A stretch of DNA of 64,000 nucleotides from Wyeomyia smithii (GCF_029784165.1 NC_073695.1:195563283-195627282), one strand, 5' to 3'. Shown: positions 24,649 through 35,099, counted from the stretch's first letter. The notes: generated by a model not told the origin, from the letters alone. Made by a program: numbers and translations.

Positions 24649-26099
24649 GAAAATGCTCAGCTCGTCGAACTGAGTCGAGTGCTATATGCTATTCGGCCCT
24701 TTGGAGCACTTTCATATCTTCGGTTTTGCAAATGATTAAAATAAATGCAAGTGATAAAAATATTAATTAGGAGTAAAATATCCGTGCTGAAGAAATAGCG
24801 AAATAAATGAAATGACTTTGAATTTCGTACACTTCAATCACGAGCAATACCGGGAACGTACGAATAGCACAATACCAAATTTAAAGCAGTTACAGTTTTA
24901 AATAGTCTTTGAATTTCGCTTCTTTTCATAACTAAATTTCTTACTTGTGAGTTTGAGGGACAACCCTTTCAAATGACACTAGATATGTTCAAAAAAGTCG
25001 TGTGATCTTTGAGATAACAGACTTTCGTTGTTTTCATAATTTAATACATAACGGTTGGAATAAAAAGCCATACTTTTCATTTGATCGTAAGATTGTTGAA
25101 TTTAGTCCATCCATTTTCGGGAAAACGAGTGAATTTGAAAAGTCACCGGTACATGTTTCTTTTTACAATTTTTGAACCACGTGTTTAATCACTGTAAAAT
25201 TCATCAAAAAACCATTAACTAGCCCGTTCATTTGATACCAATATTGTTCAAATCGGTTGTGTACTTTCTGAGATAATGAAGTTTCGTGATTTTCATATTT
25301 TGATACATTACAGACAAAGTAACAGACTGATTACATTGAAATTCAATAGGGTGTTATGAGGCAGTCAGACCTTTCATTTGACACTTATTTTGTGAATATC
25401 GGTTCAGTCATCTCTGAGAAAAGTGAGTGAGTTTGAGTAGTCTTCGGAATATGTTTCTTTTCAAAGCTGGATTTCACATTTTTAAACATAACAGGCAAAG
25501 TAATAGTCCGATTGCAAAAAAAATCAATAGGGTCCTATGGGGTAATTAGACCTTCCAAATGACACTAAATTTGTGGAAATCGGTTCAGCCATCTCTGAGA
25601 AACATGAGTGAGATTAAACACTTTCCAGAACACGTTTCTTTAAATAACTTTCGAACCACACGTTCAATCTTCATTAAACTCAAAAGTTGAGCGTTTTTTA
25701 AGTAGTTCGTTCATTTAAATCCAAATTTATTAAAATTGGTTGGGTAGTTTCTGAGATAATGATGTTTCGTGATTTTCACCTTTTTTAACATAACCTCTAA
25801 ACCAAAAAGCCGACGGCAATAAAATTCAATTGGGTTTTATGGGGCAACTAGACCTCTCATTTGCAATTAATTTCATGAAGATCGGTGCAGCCATATCTGA
25901 GAAAATCGAATGAAATTGGGAGAGCGTTACATACACACACATATACACACACATACACACACACACACACACACACATACAGAAAATGCTCAGCTCGTCA
26001 AACTAAGTCGATTGATATACGAGATTTGACCCTTTGAAGCACTTTTATACCTTTGGTTTTTCCAGTGATTGCTATACCTTTCTAGGAGAAAGGCAAAAA
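23281..26099. repeat. Dispersed repeat with internal tandem duplication and (CA)n tails
   Basis: Two successive units of about 1.3 kb (about 23455-24735 and 24785-26040) match from 'AGAAATAGCGAAATAAA' through to '(CA)n-TACAGAAAATGCTCAGCTCG'. Each unit contains shorter subrepeats around 'CCATCTCTGAGAAAAGTGAG' and 'GACCTTTCATTTGACACT'. CA microsatellites lie at about 24613-24643 and 25930-25978. The block starts near AGCCTTTCTCATT and ends in CTAGGAGAAAGGC, a short inverted relation at the two ends. It is non-coding; I do not know the family class. Confidence 0.7.
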
Positions 26100-26463
26100 C
26101 TTGGTTCTGGAAAATCGATCATTTTTCCCCACCCTAATATTTATATATCTTTATCCGTAGCAACACGAAATTTTGAATCCGGTATAATATTCCTCACTCA
26201 GCAAACAGCAAACTCAAAGAAACTATTTGAAATTGAGGACGATTCAAAATTTTCAAATTGGAAATTATTTAACATTTAACGAATACAACTCATGCTATGT
26301 TACCTCCAGCCTAGGATATGAACTGTAATATATAATATATAATATAAAAATTATAATATTATCTTATTATTTTCCACACACACTGCAAGTAAGCAAACAA
26401 GATAATAACGAATGCTACCGCTGAAATTAAACGCGACGCTGCAGAAAATTTAAATAAGATTTA

Positions 26464-27181
26464 CGGACATGTTCAGCAATGCTGTGCAGTGCTGCGGTCC
26501 GCCGGTTGAACCACCTGCTGTAGAACGCTGCGATCGAATGAGTTATCAGCTCTGCCTTGCTGCACTAAAATAAGCTAATGTTTGCTAATCATGGAATAGA
26601 TACTACAGCAGCCTTTTCAACGTAGAATTACGTTCTACGGTAACAGATATAGGGATACAAATTGAAAAACCGACATCAAGAGCGTCACTAAAAATGCTTT
26701 AAACTCAGTCAGTTTCCAACAGAATTCCTTCATTCTTACAGTAACAGATTGAAAAATTACCCGTGCGTCCACCAATTTTGATTTTGTGATGATAACTTTC
26801 GTACTAAAAATTTAGGACCTTGTTGAACGCCTGTTTCGACCAGTTAGGGGTCGAAACAGGCGTTCAACAAAACCTTCATCCTCAGGACAGTTGTTGTTAA
26901 TGATGTCTTACTCACCTTAGTTCACGAAAATACGCCTGCCGGAAGTTTAACTCTCAGTTGTCACGTATAAAAGCTAGCATGCAGAAATTTTGACTTCATT
27001 GTGTAACCAATTATTAAAGCTGAAAACTCTTACTGTAAACTGACACGACCCGCAGCCGGTAGAGCAGCAGTTGATTTTAGCGTAGTGATACTGAGCAGAC
27101 GACTGATTTGATCGCAGTGTTATGCAGCAAACGGACCAGCTGATGAACCGCAGCATTGCACAGCATTGCTGAACATGTCCC
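26464..27181. mobile_element. Element with long imperfect terminal inverted repeats
   Basis: GGACATGTTCAGCAATGCTG at the left end (from 26465) is mirrored at the right end (about 27145-27181), and the similarity continues inward for about 80-100 bp. The interior holds the motif ACGTAGAATTACGT, also present at about 33405 and 34168, and a perfect hairpin at 26820-26870. No transposase ORF was seen, so it is probably non-autonomous. Confidence 0.65.
26820..26870. repeat. Perfect 22-bp hairpin, 7-nt loop
   Basis: Two 22-nt arms (26820-26841 and 26849-26870), containing GAACGCCTGTTTCGACC and its exact complement, surround the loop AGTTAGG. The hairpin sits in the middle of the surrounding TIR element. 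Function unknown. Confidence 0.85.
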
Positions 27182-27851
27182 AGGCATGTCAGTAATTTTG
27201 TCCGAATCTGTCGCGTCGCGTTTGTTTTTAGCCTTACCGGCCACCGTTTATTGCTGTGAGTGTGCCCTCAGCGTGTGTAGGGGAGATCTGTACAAAACGC
27301 ACCAGTTGGGTAAGATGGCCCATGCTATTAATTTCTCAAAATATTTGCAAATTTGGTTTTTAATGGCGAATTTCTTCGCTTTTCTCATAATTACCCAACT
27401 TTCCTACAGTTGTTCCATATAAAAAGTGTGTCATAATGACTAGAATACTTGAAAACTGTACAGTTGGCTGAGGCATGTAATTACTTTTGAATTTTAAATG
27501 AGCTGACTTGCAAGTAATACAAAAAACAGTAGTTCTTCTAACTTTCACACTTTTGAAATTTATATTACTATTAATATTTCAATTTATATCACTAACTTTT
27601 GTCAACTTATACCTAAAAACGATCAAAATTGAAATTGCGAAAGAATGCACTATGAAGAGCTTGCAGGAGATTGCTTGACGACTTAGGGCATGTTCTATTG
27701 CTTTTGATTTTACTTCTGAGACTTCAGAGACTGAGACTATTAGTGGTATACAGTGTTGGAAATAAAAAAGTAAACAACATGCATATCTTGATAACAATGA
27801 TGATAAACCAAATGTAAACAACATTAAATCGGATTTGATCATCCCTAAGAA

Positions 27852-28789
27852 CAGAGCCGGATTTAAGGGGGGGCCCAGGGGGCCCGGGCCCCCACATTTT
27901 TGGGGCCCCCACAAAACGAGAAAAAGTTCTTTTCTTTATCAAAAATGAGATTCAATCAAAAGTTCAATTTACAGTAAGAAAATTTGAACAGACCATTTTA
28001 ATCTAAAACTTTCCTTCAGTGTTATTTTTTCGCGAGCGCCAATATCACAACCACATCCATAAGATTTCACCTTCGATTCTCTTGGAATGACACACATTAA
28101 CACACCATTTGAATCGAACCAGCGCGCATGGGAGATCAAGCAGGAAAGAAGATAATCCACAAGTTTTTTTAATACTTTGCTGTTGATTCCGAAAATAAGT
28201 TTACCTGTCCGAATCAGGGATACTAGATTTGCGTTGCAAAATGCAGATTTTCAGAGTCCGTGTGCAGATTTTATTGACCTGCAGAAGTGTGTAGTTTTTT
28301 CCTAGGTTCTGTAGATTATTGCCAGCGTAGCCTTATATTTGCGCAGTCTTTCTAAAATTGTGTGCAAATTTTTTTTTTCGAATTGCGGTAGGTTTTTATT
28401 TTTATCAAGAAAAAAATTCCGGATTTCGAGCAGTTGCATACATTTATTTATTTGAGCCTAATGATCTCGAACGCAACTGGAGAAAGGTCTTTATCGAAGA
28501 TGAAACTGATTGAAAATAGGTTGCGTACGACTATGAAGAGTGAAAGGCTGTCAAACTTAGCATTGTTAAGTTGAGAGTACAATATTCTGAAGGAGTTGAA
28601 TGTTGATTATTCAATCAATAAGTTCTCTGCCAAAAAAACTCGTAAGAAAAAATTCTAGCAAATTTTTGGTAACTTTTCAATGAGAAATAAGTGTTTTTAA
28701 CTCGTACGATAAAAAAACGGGTTTGTTTTATTCTGGGGCCCCCACTGTAAACTGGGCCCCGGGCCCCCACAATCGTAAATCCGGCTCTG
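27852..28789 (+). mobile_element. hAT-superfamily element, 938 bp, with 8-bp target duplication
   Basis: The ends CAGAGCCGGATTTA and TAAATCCGGCTCTG are exact inverted repeats (14 bp). CCTAAGAA flanks both sides (27844-27851 and 28790-28797), a perfect 8-bp target duplication. The uninterrupted target is visible in the duplicated copy at about 30500-30515. GC-rich GGGCCC/GGGCCCC palindromic stretches sit inside each end. A transposase C-terminal remnant lies at 28467-28658. The 8-bp duplication and the C-terminal motif both fit hAT. Confidence 0.93.
28467..28658 (+). pseudogene. hAT transposase C-terminal dimerisation-region remnant
   Basis: The frame starting at 28467 reads SNATGERSLSKMKLIENRLR, then TTMKSERLSNLALLS. 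This matches the conserved hAT C-terminal block (ASAERSFSKLK...IKNRLRSTM...ERLSNLALLSIE), as in ZMYM-like hAT proteins. An in-frame TGA follows LALLS, then the frame continues about 25 residues to a lysine-rich end and TAG. The N-terminal DDE region is gone, so this is an internally deleted, non-autonomous copy. Confidence 0.85.
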
Positions 28790-29085
28790 CCTAAGAAATT
28801 ATTCGGAATACCTTACCCGAACAAACACAACCATGCAACGTTTTCACGCATACTTAAGTGATGGTGAAGCTTGTGCGAAGCGTTGTAAATTTACAATAGG
28901 AAAATAAAAAGTAAACAAGGACGTGAAAGTGAATATCGTCATATTTTTCCACCAAATCTTCTGTTTTTTGTTGTCGTTTATTGTATTTGATATCGTGTGA
29001 GATTATAGAAGAGGTAAACACATCAAACATCCGTGAGCTATATTGATTTGTGAACCAATAAGAATATTGATTAAATTTTCAGGTC

Positions 29086-29880
29086 ATGGGTCAAAAATCC
29101 GCGGAAATTCGAAAACTAATTGTTTCGGACGTGCAAAAAAATGACCGTGATATATCTAAAAAATATGATATTTCTATTGGAGCGGTTTCAAAAATCATGC
29201 AATAATATAATATGCTAGGAACAGTAGAGCGGAAATCTGGAAGTGGAAGGCCTCGTAAAACATCAACTCACACAGATCGAATTATACGCCGATTGGTTTG
29301 ATCAGATCCTGATAAATCTTGCCGCACAATCAAAGAAGAGTTGAATCTTAACATTAGTAGTAGAACTGTGAGCAACCGCCTTCGTGAAACTGGGCTACAT
29401 AGCTACTTGAAGAAGAGAAAGCCACTATTAAGAAAAGTCAACATCAAAAAGCGCCTGGAGTTCGCGAAGAAGTATGCTGCTCGCCCTACTGACTTCTGCA
29501 AGAAAATAGTTTGGACCGATGAAAGTAAGTTTGAGCTGAAAAACATTAAGAAACGTCAGCTAACGCGTTGCCTGAAGTCGGAGCGTCTGCTATCTAGATT
29601 TACTCAAGCGACAGTCAAACACGGAGGAGGGTCACTGCTTGTGTGGAGATGTTTTTCTTGGAATGGAGTTGGAAATATTGTCAAGATTGATGGCAAAATG
29701 ACTGGTGAATCCTACGTAAGGATCTTGGAGGACAATTTGAAGCCATCACAAAAAAATATGAATATGAAAGGCTATGTTTTGCAGCAGGACAGTGACCCCA
29801 AACACACTTCGAAGGTTGCGAAGCGCTATTTCCAGACTAAAAAGATCAAAATGCTTGAGTGGCCGATTGAGTTATTGACA
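29086..29880 (+). pseudogene. Tc1-like transposase, N-terminal and catalytic part (broken)
   Basis: From ATG 29086 the frame encodes MGQKSAEIRKLIVSDVQKND with a helix-turn-helix pattern, then in-frame TAA (29203-29205), a GSGRPRKT GRPR-type hook, in-frame TGA (29299-29301), a second HTH and an open stretch. The first catalytic Asp is in VWTDESKF and the second in DSDPKHTS. The frame leaves the family after MLEWP near 29865, before the expected SPDLNPIE block, so the third acidic residue is absent here. In the family the protein binds the TIRs and cuts and pastes the element into TA sites. Confidence 0.9.
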
Positions 29881-30115
29881 CCCAGTGGATATGAGAAGTA
29901 ATAATCTACCTACTATGAAGTAACGAAATCGTTTGAGCATTTGATAACGATATTATAACAAAAATTCTCTGTAACAGCTCGTACACAGCAATTGCGGCGG
30001 TAAATGTTTTTCGACGCTTGGTTCGGTTTGGCTGCATGCCGGCTAAAAGCATTGTCAATAAACAACTATTACTTCGTTTTGTAACTGAGCGTATTTTAGT
30101 TTGGTACATTTTAAT
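29866..30115. other. Unassigned sequence between transposase break and duplication copy 2
   Basis: Follows the point where transposase similarity stops. It contains ACTATGAAGTAACG near its start and TTACTTCGTTTTGTAAC near its end, hinting at a small inverted arrangement, but no element is recognised. Confidence 0.35.
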
Positions 30116-30679
30116 TGTACAGTTGGCTGAGGCATGTAATTATTTTTAAATTTTAAATGAGCTGACTTGCAAGTAATACAAAAAAACAGTAGTTCTTCTA
30201 ACTTTCACAATTTTGAAATTTATATTACTATTAATATTTCAATTTATATCACTAACTTTTGTCAACTTTTACCTAAAAACGATCAAAATTGAAATTGCGA
30301 AAGAATGCACTATGAAGAGCTTGCAGGAGATTGCTTGACGACTTAGGGCATGTTCTATTGCTTTTGATTTTACTTCTGAGACTTCAGAGACTGAGACTAT
30401 AAGTGGTATACAGTGTTGGAAATAAAAAAGTAAACAACATGCATATCTTGATAACAATGATGATAAACCAAATGTAAACAACATTAAATCGGATTTGATC
30501 ATCCCTAAGAAATTATTCGGAATACCTCACCCGAACAAACACAACCATGCAACGTTTTCACGCATACTTAAGTGATGGTGGAGCTTGTGCGAAGCGTTGT
30601 AAATTTACAATAGGAAAATAAAAAGTAAACAAGCACGTGAAAGTGAATATCGTCATATTTTTCCACCAAATCTTCTGTT
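30116..30679 (+). repeat. Segmental duplication copy 2 (uninterrupted)
   Basis: 564 bp nearly identical to copy 1 without the hAT. It includes 295 bp of sequence left of the Tc1 end, then a second Tc1 left TIR starting at 30411. Differences are few (for example TTATACC versus TTTTACC), so the duplication is relatively young. It shows the hAT empty site. Confidence 0.9.
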
Positions 30680-31660
30680 GATCATTCATGATCATTCATT
30701 TTTATTCTCAGTAGAGAATATGCTTCTTCATAACACCAATTGTAATAAAAAGAATGCTATTATTATTTTTCAAATGATCTCATATCTGGAAAATAATATT
30801 GCATGTTTATTTGTTTTTTGACAGCATGAGTTTATTAATTTGATTCTTGAATATTGTGCTTGTTGTACGTTAAACTAAAGACAGTGTTAGTTCGCGGCAA
30901 AAAATGAATCGCGGGTGGCAAAACAGAAAACTTTTAAATATGTCTGTGTATATGTATTTATATACAGATCCTGTTAAATTTTGGCACGGTTCAACTTTGG
31001 AACTGTTCAATTTCGGTTCGGAACGGTTTTGCTTTTCTCCTAGTTTTCATTCATATTTTCTTTTAACGAAGAGGATGGCCGGAGTTAATCGACTGGTTTC
31101 GGATATATGGCCGGAATATGTTTCAGTAACATGGTAACGATGATCAAAGCAGTGCTTAGAAGTGCTTAAAATCCTACCATGCCTTTCATTGAAAAATGTA
31201 AAAATGCGGACCTGTTCCGGTTGTGTTCCGAATACTCGGGATTGTTGTGCCAGCCCATCAAGCGATACCGATAACCACTGGTTTGAAATTATAAACCTAG
31301 TTCATTGGTGGCCATATCTTGAGATGGGAACATCACGGACCGCAGATCAAATTTAAAAAATCCTGATAGCAACAAACTTCAAGCTGGCACTGACATAATC
31401 ACGCTACTGAAACGATTTTTGATATTCCAAAAATCAGCTTGATTTGCATTGCAGTGATATTTCCGAGTGAACTCTGTATATTCACGACGATTGACAATGA
31501 AAACCCGAAAATGGCAACAAAAGAGACACGATATTGAATCACTTGTCGGATCTCCACGCTTACTGTGATGGTTGCTGGCTATTAATGAGAGAAAGAAACG
31601 AGTGCGATGATATTTTCTCTCTCGTCATAGTCAGCATGTTGCTTGGATTAATCGCAGCTC
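30680..31660. other. Unrecognised filler inside the second Tc1 copy
   Basis: It begins GATCATTCATGATCATTC at the duplication breakpoint. Several ORFs of 60-77 codons show no domain I can name. It replaces most of the transposase in this copy, so it is either a foreign insertion or the result of a deletion-insertion event. Confidence 0.4.
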
Positions 31661-31827
31661 TGGACAAAATACCTCTGGATTTACGGACAAATTTCAATAA
31701 TTTCTGGCAGGGTATCCAGGCAGCGTGGGATACGATTCCTCAACAAATGTTGCACAACCTAGTGGAAAGTATGCCCAAAAGACTCATGGCAGTAATTGAG
31801 AATCATGGAGGACATACTAAATATTGA
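31661..31827 (+). pseudogene. Tc1-like transposase C-terminus
   Basis: The end of a + strand frame reads NFNNFWQGIQAAWDTIPQQ, then a stretch through NLVESMP to ENHGGHTKY and TGA (31825-31827). This is the typical Tc1 transposase C-terminal tail (W..IP...L..LV.SMP.R...VI...GG.TKY). The residues between the break at 29865 and this piece, which should include the third catalytic acidic residue, are missing. The right TIR follows about 250 bp downstream, as expected for the intact element. Confidence 0.85.
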
Positions 31828-32101
31828 GATATATAATCCATGAGCTTCGGTTCTTGTAAAATTATTTATTTTAGAATTGTTTACTTTTTTATTTCCTTGG
31901 TTAAATCAATTAAGTTGAAAACAAAGATGAATTGACATGAAATAAATTAAAAAAATAATTTGAGTAAATGGCTTTTAGATGGCTTTTGAATTGCATGACT
32001 CGGATTTGATTTACAAAGGGTTGAAATCCCAGAAATTTTACTGTACCAAATAGAAATTCATGCTACGCAATACTGTTTACTTTTTTATTTCCAACACTGT
32101 A

Positions 32102-32549
32102 TTAGCAAAGACGAGCAACAACCAGACCAGAGTGTCTGTGTGCGTATTATCGGTTTGGCACGGTTGACAAGAAATCTTTGTAGTTGTTATTGTCAAGCTC
32201 GATTCGATAGTTTATGCAAATTGCACACACAACTTCACCATTAATGTTTCTGGGAGTCATTCGGGGGCACCACATTACTAGAAGTTAGCAAGAAATATGA
32301 AAAGATCTGACACTTGTGTATCTTGTTATCTCGTCTTTGATATTAGCCTTCTGATTTGGAACATATTGACCTTTGTTGTGATGCGTCTTGGTCACGGGCC
32401 TGTTTAGTGGCAATGGCAATTTTTACCAGGAAAAAAAAAACAATGAAATCGAGTATTTCAGAACTAACTTCGTCATAAAAATGAATTATATAGATCCTAC
32501 AATCATCTTACACGTTCAATTTCACTTAACAATGATCAGAAGCGCTATA
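32102..32549. repeat. Flank of outer repeat family
   Basis: Between the Tc1 right end and the MITE. Its last part (about 32530-32549, ATGATCAGAAGCG) is homologous to 44686-44698. The 91-aa ORF at 32388-32663 crosses the MITE end and is not credible. Confidence 0.45.
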
Positions 32550-33040
32550 CAGTCAAACCTGTTTTTGTGCGAGGCAGCTACAAAACAATATTTCCACAGC
32601 ATTATTAAAAAAAACTTTTTTTATGCGATGGATAGGGACAGCATAAAAAAAATTCTCAGTTGAAAATAACTCGAAAGTTGTTGATTCTGATTTAGAATAC
32701 CTATGAGAACAATTTTAAAGCATCGGATTGACAAACGAAACTTTTTTAAACATACTAATCGTTTTAACCGCTTTCCTTCGTAGGCAAGTAAATCGTAACT
32801 TTTCCTACGTAAAACTGGCTCAAATAGTAATTTTTGGACGCAACACCATTGTAATGCGTTGGAATTCATTCCAAGAATCGGAAAAATTAAATGACTGAAA
32901 ATATTGTCGGAAGGGGTCCTTTTCATATACCGCACAAAAAAAATCGCACAAAAACAATCGTATGAAAAAATAATCGCTTAAAAAAGTCGCACAAAATAAA
33001 TTTCGCACAACAAAGAGTCGCACAAAAACAGGTTTGACTG
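32550..33040. mobile_element. 491-bp MITE with perfect 23-bp TIRs
   Basis: CAGTCAAACCTGTTTTTGTG and three further bases at 32550-32572 are exactly complementary to 33018-33040. TA flanks both sides. The right interior holds several copies of a CGCACAAAA-type motif (about 32935-33030). A paralogue lacking the MITE lies at about 44686-44712. There is no ORF. It fits a Tc1/mariner/pogo-mobilised MITE. Confidence 0.92.
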
Positions 33041-33085
33041 TATATTGCGTAAATACAGACCTGGTGCGTTTTGTACAGTCCTCCC

Positions 33086-34436
33086 CTAATGATCATTATA
33101 TCTTGTTTGCTTGCTTGCAGTGCAGTGTGTGCGAAGCGAAGAATAACAAGAGAACGAAAATCATCTTATATCATCAATCCAAAATGATGCTAAATCGAAC
33201 AGACTTGACACTATTGTATTAGAATTTCTTCCAATAGGTAGCTTAAATCGTCACTGAAGAAGGTAATACATTTTTTTGTCATTTGCCAAAACCTTGATGA
33301 CAGCGATAAAAACTACGCAAAAATAGAATTTTTATTTCTATTTACGTTCATTTTTAGACCGCGGCCGGTGCAGTTATCGCAGATAGTTTATGATTCTGAC
33401 GTAGAATTACGTCTTACAAATTGAAAAACCGAAAACATCGAGGCGTCACAAAAAATCTCGGATTCCAATGATTACAGCCGAGCATTTCCGTAAGAAGTGT
33501 TATATAATATTTATTATTTTCTTTATTGTCATTGTTGATTTGGCTGAAACTTTGCAAAGACGTTTCTATGGGCTAAAGATACCATTTTGTACAATTGGTT
33601 TTATTTTTTGAAACACGACTCATTTTTGAGAAGCTTTTTAAACACTATTTAAAAACGAACACGAAACACGACTCATTGAGAAGCTATGTTGGGAAGGTAT
33701 TGATTCGAAGGTAGAATCTTTCCCACACATTCTATTGGCATCCTAATAAACTGCCCGTTATGGTGTGATTGAGAAAACCATTCCTATTTTTGCCGCTGGA
33801 GCAGTTGTTCACAGGTGATAACAACGGCGCTGTACTCCCTTAATTTCAAATCATAAAGAACCCATTTCCTAATTTTCGAATCATCGCTTGGAAATAGTAT
33901 TTTTGTCGTTCCAGTAAAAATATACACAGTGAAAAAAAAAACTTCTTAAACAGGGTTAGAAAAAATACAGCAGATATGAATTTCGAAATATTTTATTGAA
34001 ATAATAAAAATAGAAAAAAATAAGAAAAGAACTAGACTTGGCAAAGCACGCACTGCACTAGGAGCGGAGACAAAAAAGGAACACTTGCTTTCTAGGTAAC
34101 ACGTGTTCGAGCTGAGTGCTTCGATTGACGATTCGGCACGCAACAAATTATAACAGTCATTTTTGACGTAGAATTACGTCTTACGGTAACATATACAGGG
34201 GTACAATTTCAATACAGGGATCCAACTTCAAACAACGAAAGCATCGAGAGCGTCACGAAAATTGTCCACTTTCAAACGTTTTAAAGTCAGTCAATTTCCA
34301 ACCGATTCCCGTCGTTTTTGCAGAAATCGATTGTTCGAACTATTGAAAATTGTCAAGCCTCGTCGAAACGCAAATGTCGACCTCTGATTGGTCGCTTAGT
34401 GCTTCGTTCCCTAACAAAGCGATCACGATTTTTCGA
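33086..34436. repeat. Patchwork of decayed dispersed repeats
   Basis: GACGTAGAATTACGTCTTAC occurs at about 33405 and about 34165, each followed by a decayed '...CATCGAG(A)GCGTCAC' phrase shared with the element at 26.46-27.18 kb. About 33530-33660 is the inverted counterpart of about 50375-50485. No coding region supported. Confidence 0.5.
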
Positions 34437-34762
34437 ATTTAGACCACTGTGCACTGTGGGATTTCCAAATAAATCTTCTCACCAATTGTTAATGTCTTGA
34501 AATATACTTGGAATGTGTAGAAACTATTTTGGAAGTTATTTCATAAAATGGTGGTTGAAAAACGTGCTTTACAACAAGTATTTAGTCGTTTTTATATCAC
34601 ATTTTTGTACTTTACGACCTTCAAAAGGGCATTACTCAAAAATGTACCGTACGATGATTTTGAATTTTGACTAGCGATTCTGGACGTCATGAAGAATCGA
34701 ATGGTGTACTCAACTCTTTGGAGCATTTTTTTTTTTATAATAACGGTCTGTGGGTGCACCGT
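34437..34762. mobile_element. Solo arm of the fold-back family at 4.26-11.78 kb
   Basis: Collinear with about 11450-11778, from the 'AATAAATCTT...CACCAATTG' region through 'GGGCATTACTCAAAAATGTA' to the terminal CTGTGGGTGCACCGTG. The opposite arm is absent. It lacks the retrotransposon and shows the same target sequence CATTACTCAAAAATGTACC uninterrupted. Confidence 0.85.
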
Positions 34763-35019
34763 GTGGTATATAAATAGAGTAGTTGGGAAATAAAAAATCA
34801 AACAGAAATAAAACAAACAAAACAATGAAATGAAGAATAAATTCCAAAACATAGAAAAATTTGAAAAAAAAAGTTGAAGATTCAAAATTTGAAGAAACTG
34901 TGTACGAGACACGTCCGTAAGTTGAGGTAGAATTACGACAGCTTGTCTTATATCAATGTTTTTGGAATTATTCAATTTGTTGGAATAAAGCGGAAAATTT
35001 CAATAATAATTCTTTTTCA

Positions 35020-35046
35020 ACTCTCTCTCTCTCTCTCTCTCTCTCT
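35020..35046 (+). repeat. (CT)n microsatellite
   Basis: Uninterrupted CT dinucleotides, about 13 copies. Confidence 0.95.
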
Positions 35047-35099
35047 TACGCTGAGATGACGATAGACCATAGTGTATCATTGTGTTTATGCCAGTAATA

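Larger units (their letters stand above)
27457..28965 (+). repeat. Segmental duplication copy 1 (split by hAT insertion)
   Basis: From TGTACAGTTGGCTGAGG to CCAAATCTTCTGTT this matches 30116-30679 almost base for base once the 946-bp hAT insertion plus one duplication copy is removed (about 563 versus 564 bp). The repeated unit includes flanking DNA and the left end of the Tc1 element. Confidence 0.9.
27751..32099 (+). mobile_element. Tc1-family DNA transposon with IR/DR-like ends, rearranged
   Basis: A perfect 26-bp terminal inverted repeat starts CAGTGTTGGAAATAAAAAAG at 27751 and is mirrored at 32074-32099. TA lies outside both ends (27749-27750 and 32100-32101). A second copy of the AAATAAAAA(A)GTAAACAA core lies about 200 bp inside each end (about 28903-28917, not counting the hAT; 31877-31896), an arrangement like the IR/DR ends of Sleeping Beauty and Minos. 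The transposase is split: most of it at 29086-29865 and the C-terminus at about 31670-31827. The middle contains a second left end (30411-30679) and unrelated DNA, so the element is dead. Confidence 0.85.
27278..33085. mobile_element. Candidate outer TIR element holding nested insertions
   Basis: The left end at 27278 contains CTGTACAAAACGCACCAG. The right end (33058-33085) is its near reverse complement, with about 26 of 28 bases matching. A related copy of the right part lies at 44676-44760. Between the ends lie the Tc1 element, the hAT remnant, a duplicated segment and a MITE. The extent and class of the outer element are inferred. Confidence 0.4.

Noticed and set aside
27457..30679. The two 564-bp direct copies considered as LTRs of a retrotransposon
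   Set aside because: No primer-binding site, polypurine tract, gag or pol lies between them. The repeat contains the end of a DNA transposon, and the intervening DNA encodes a Tc1-like transposase.
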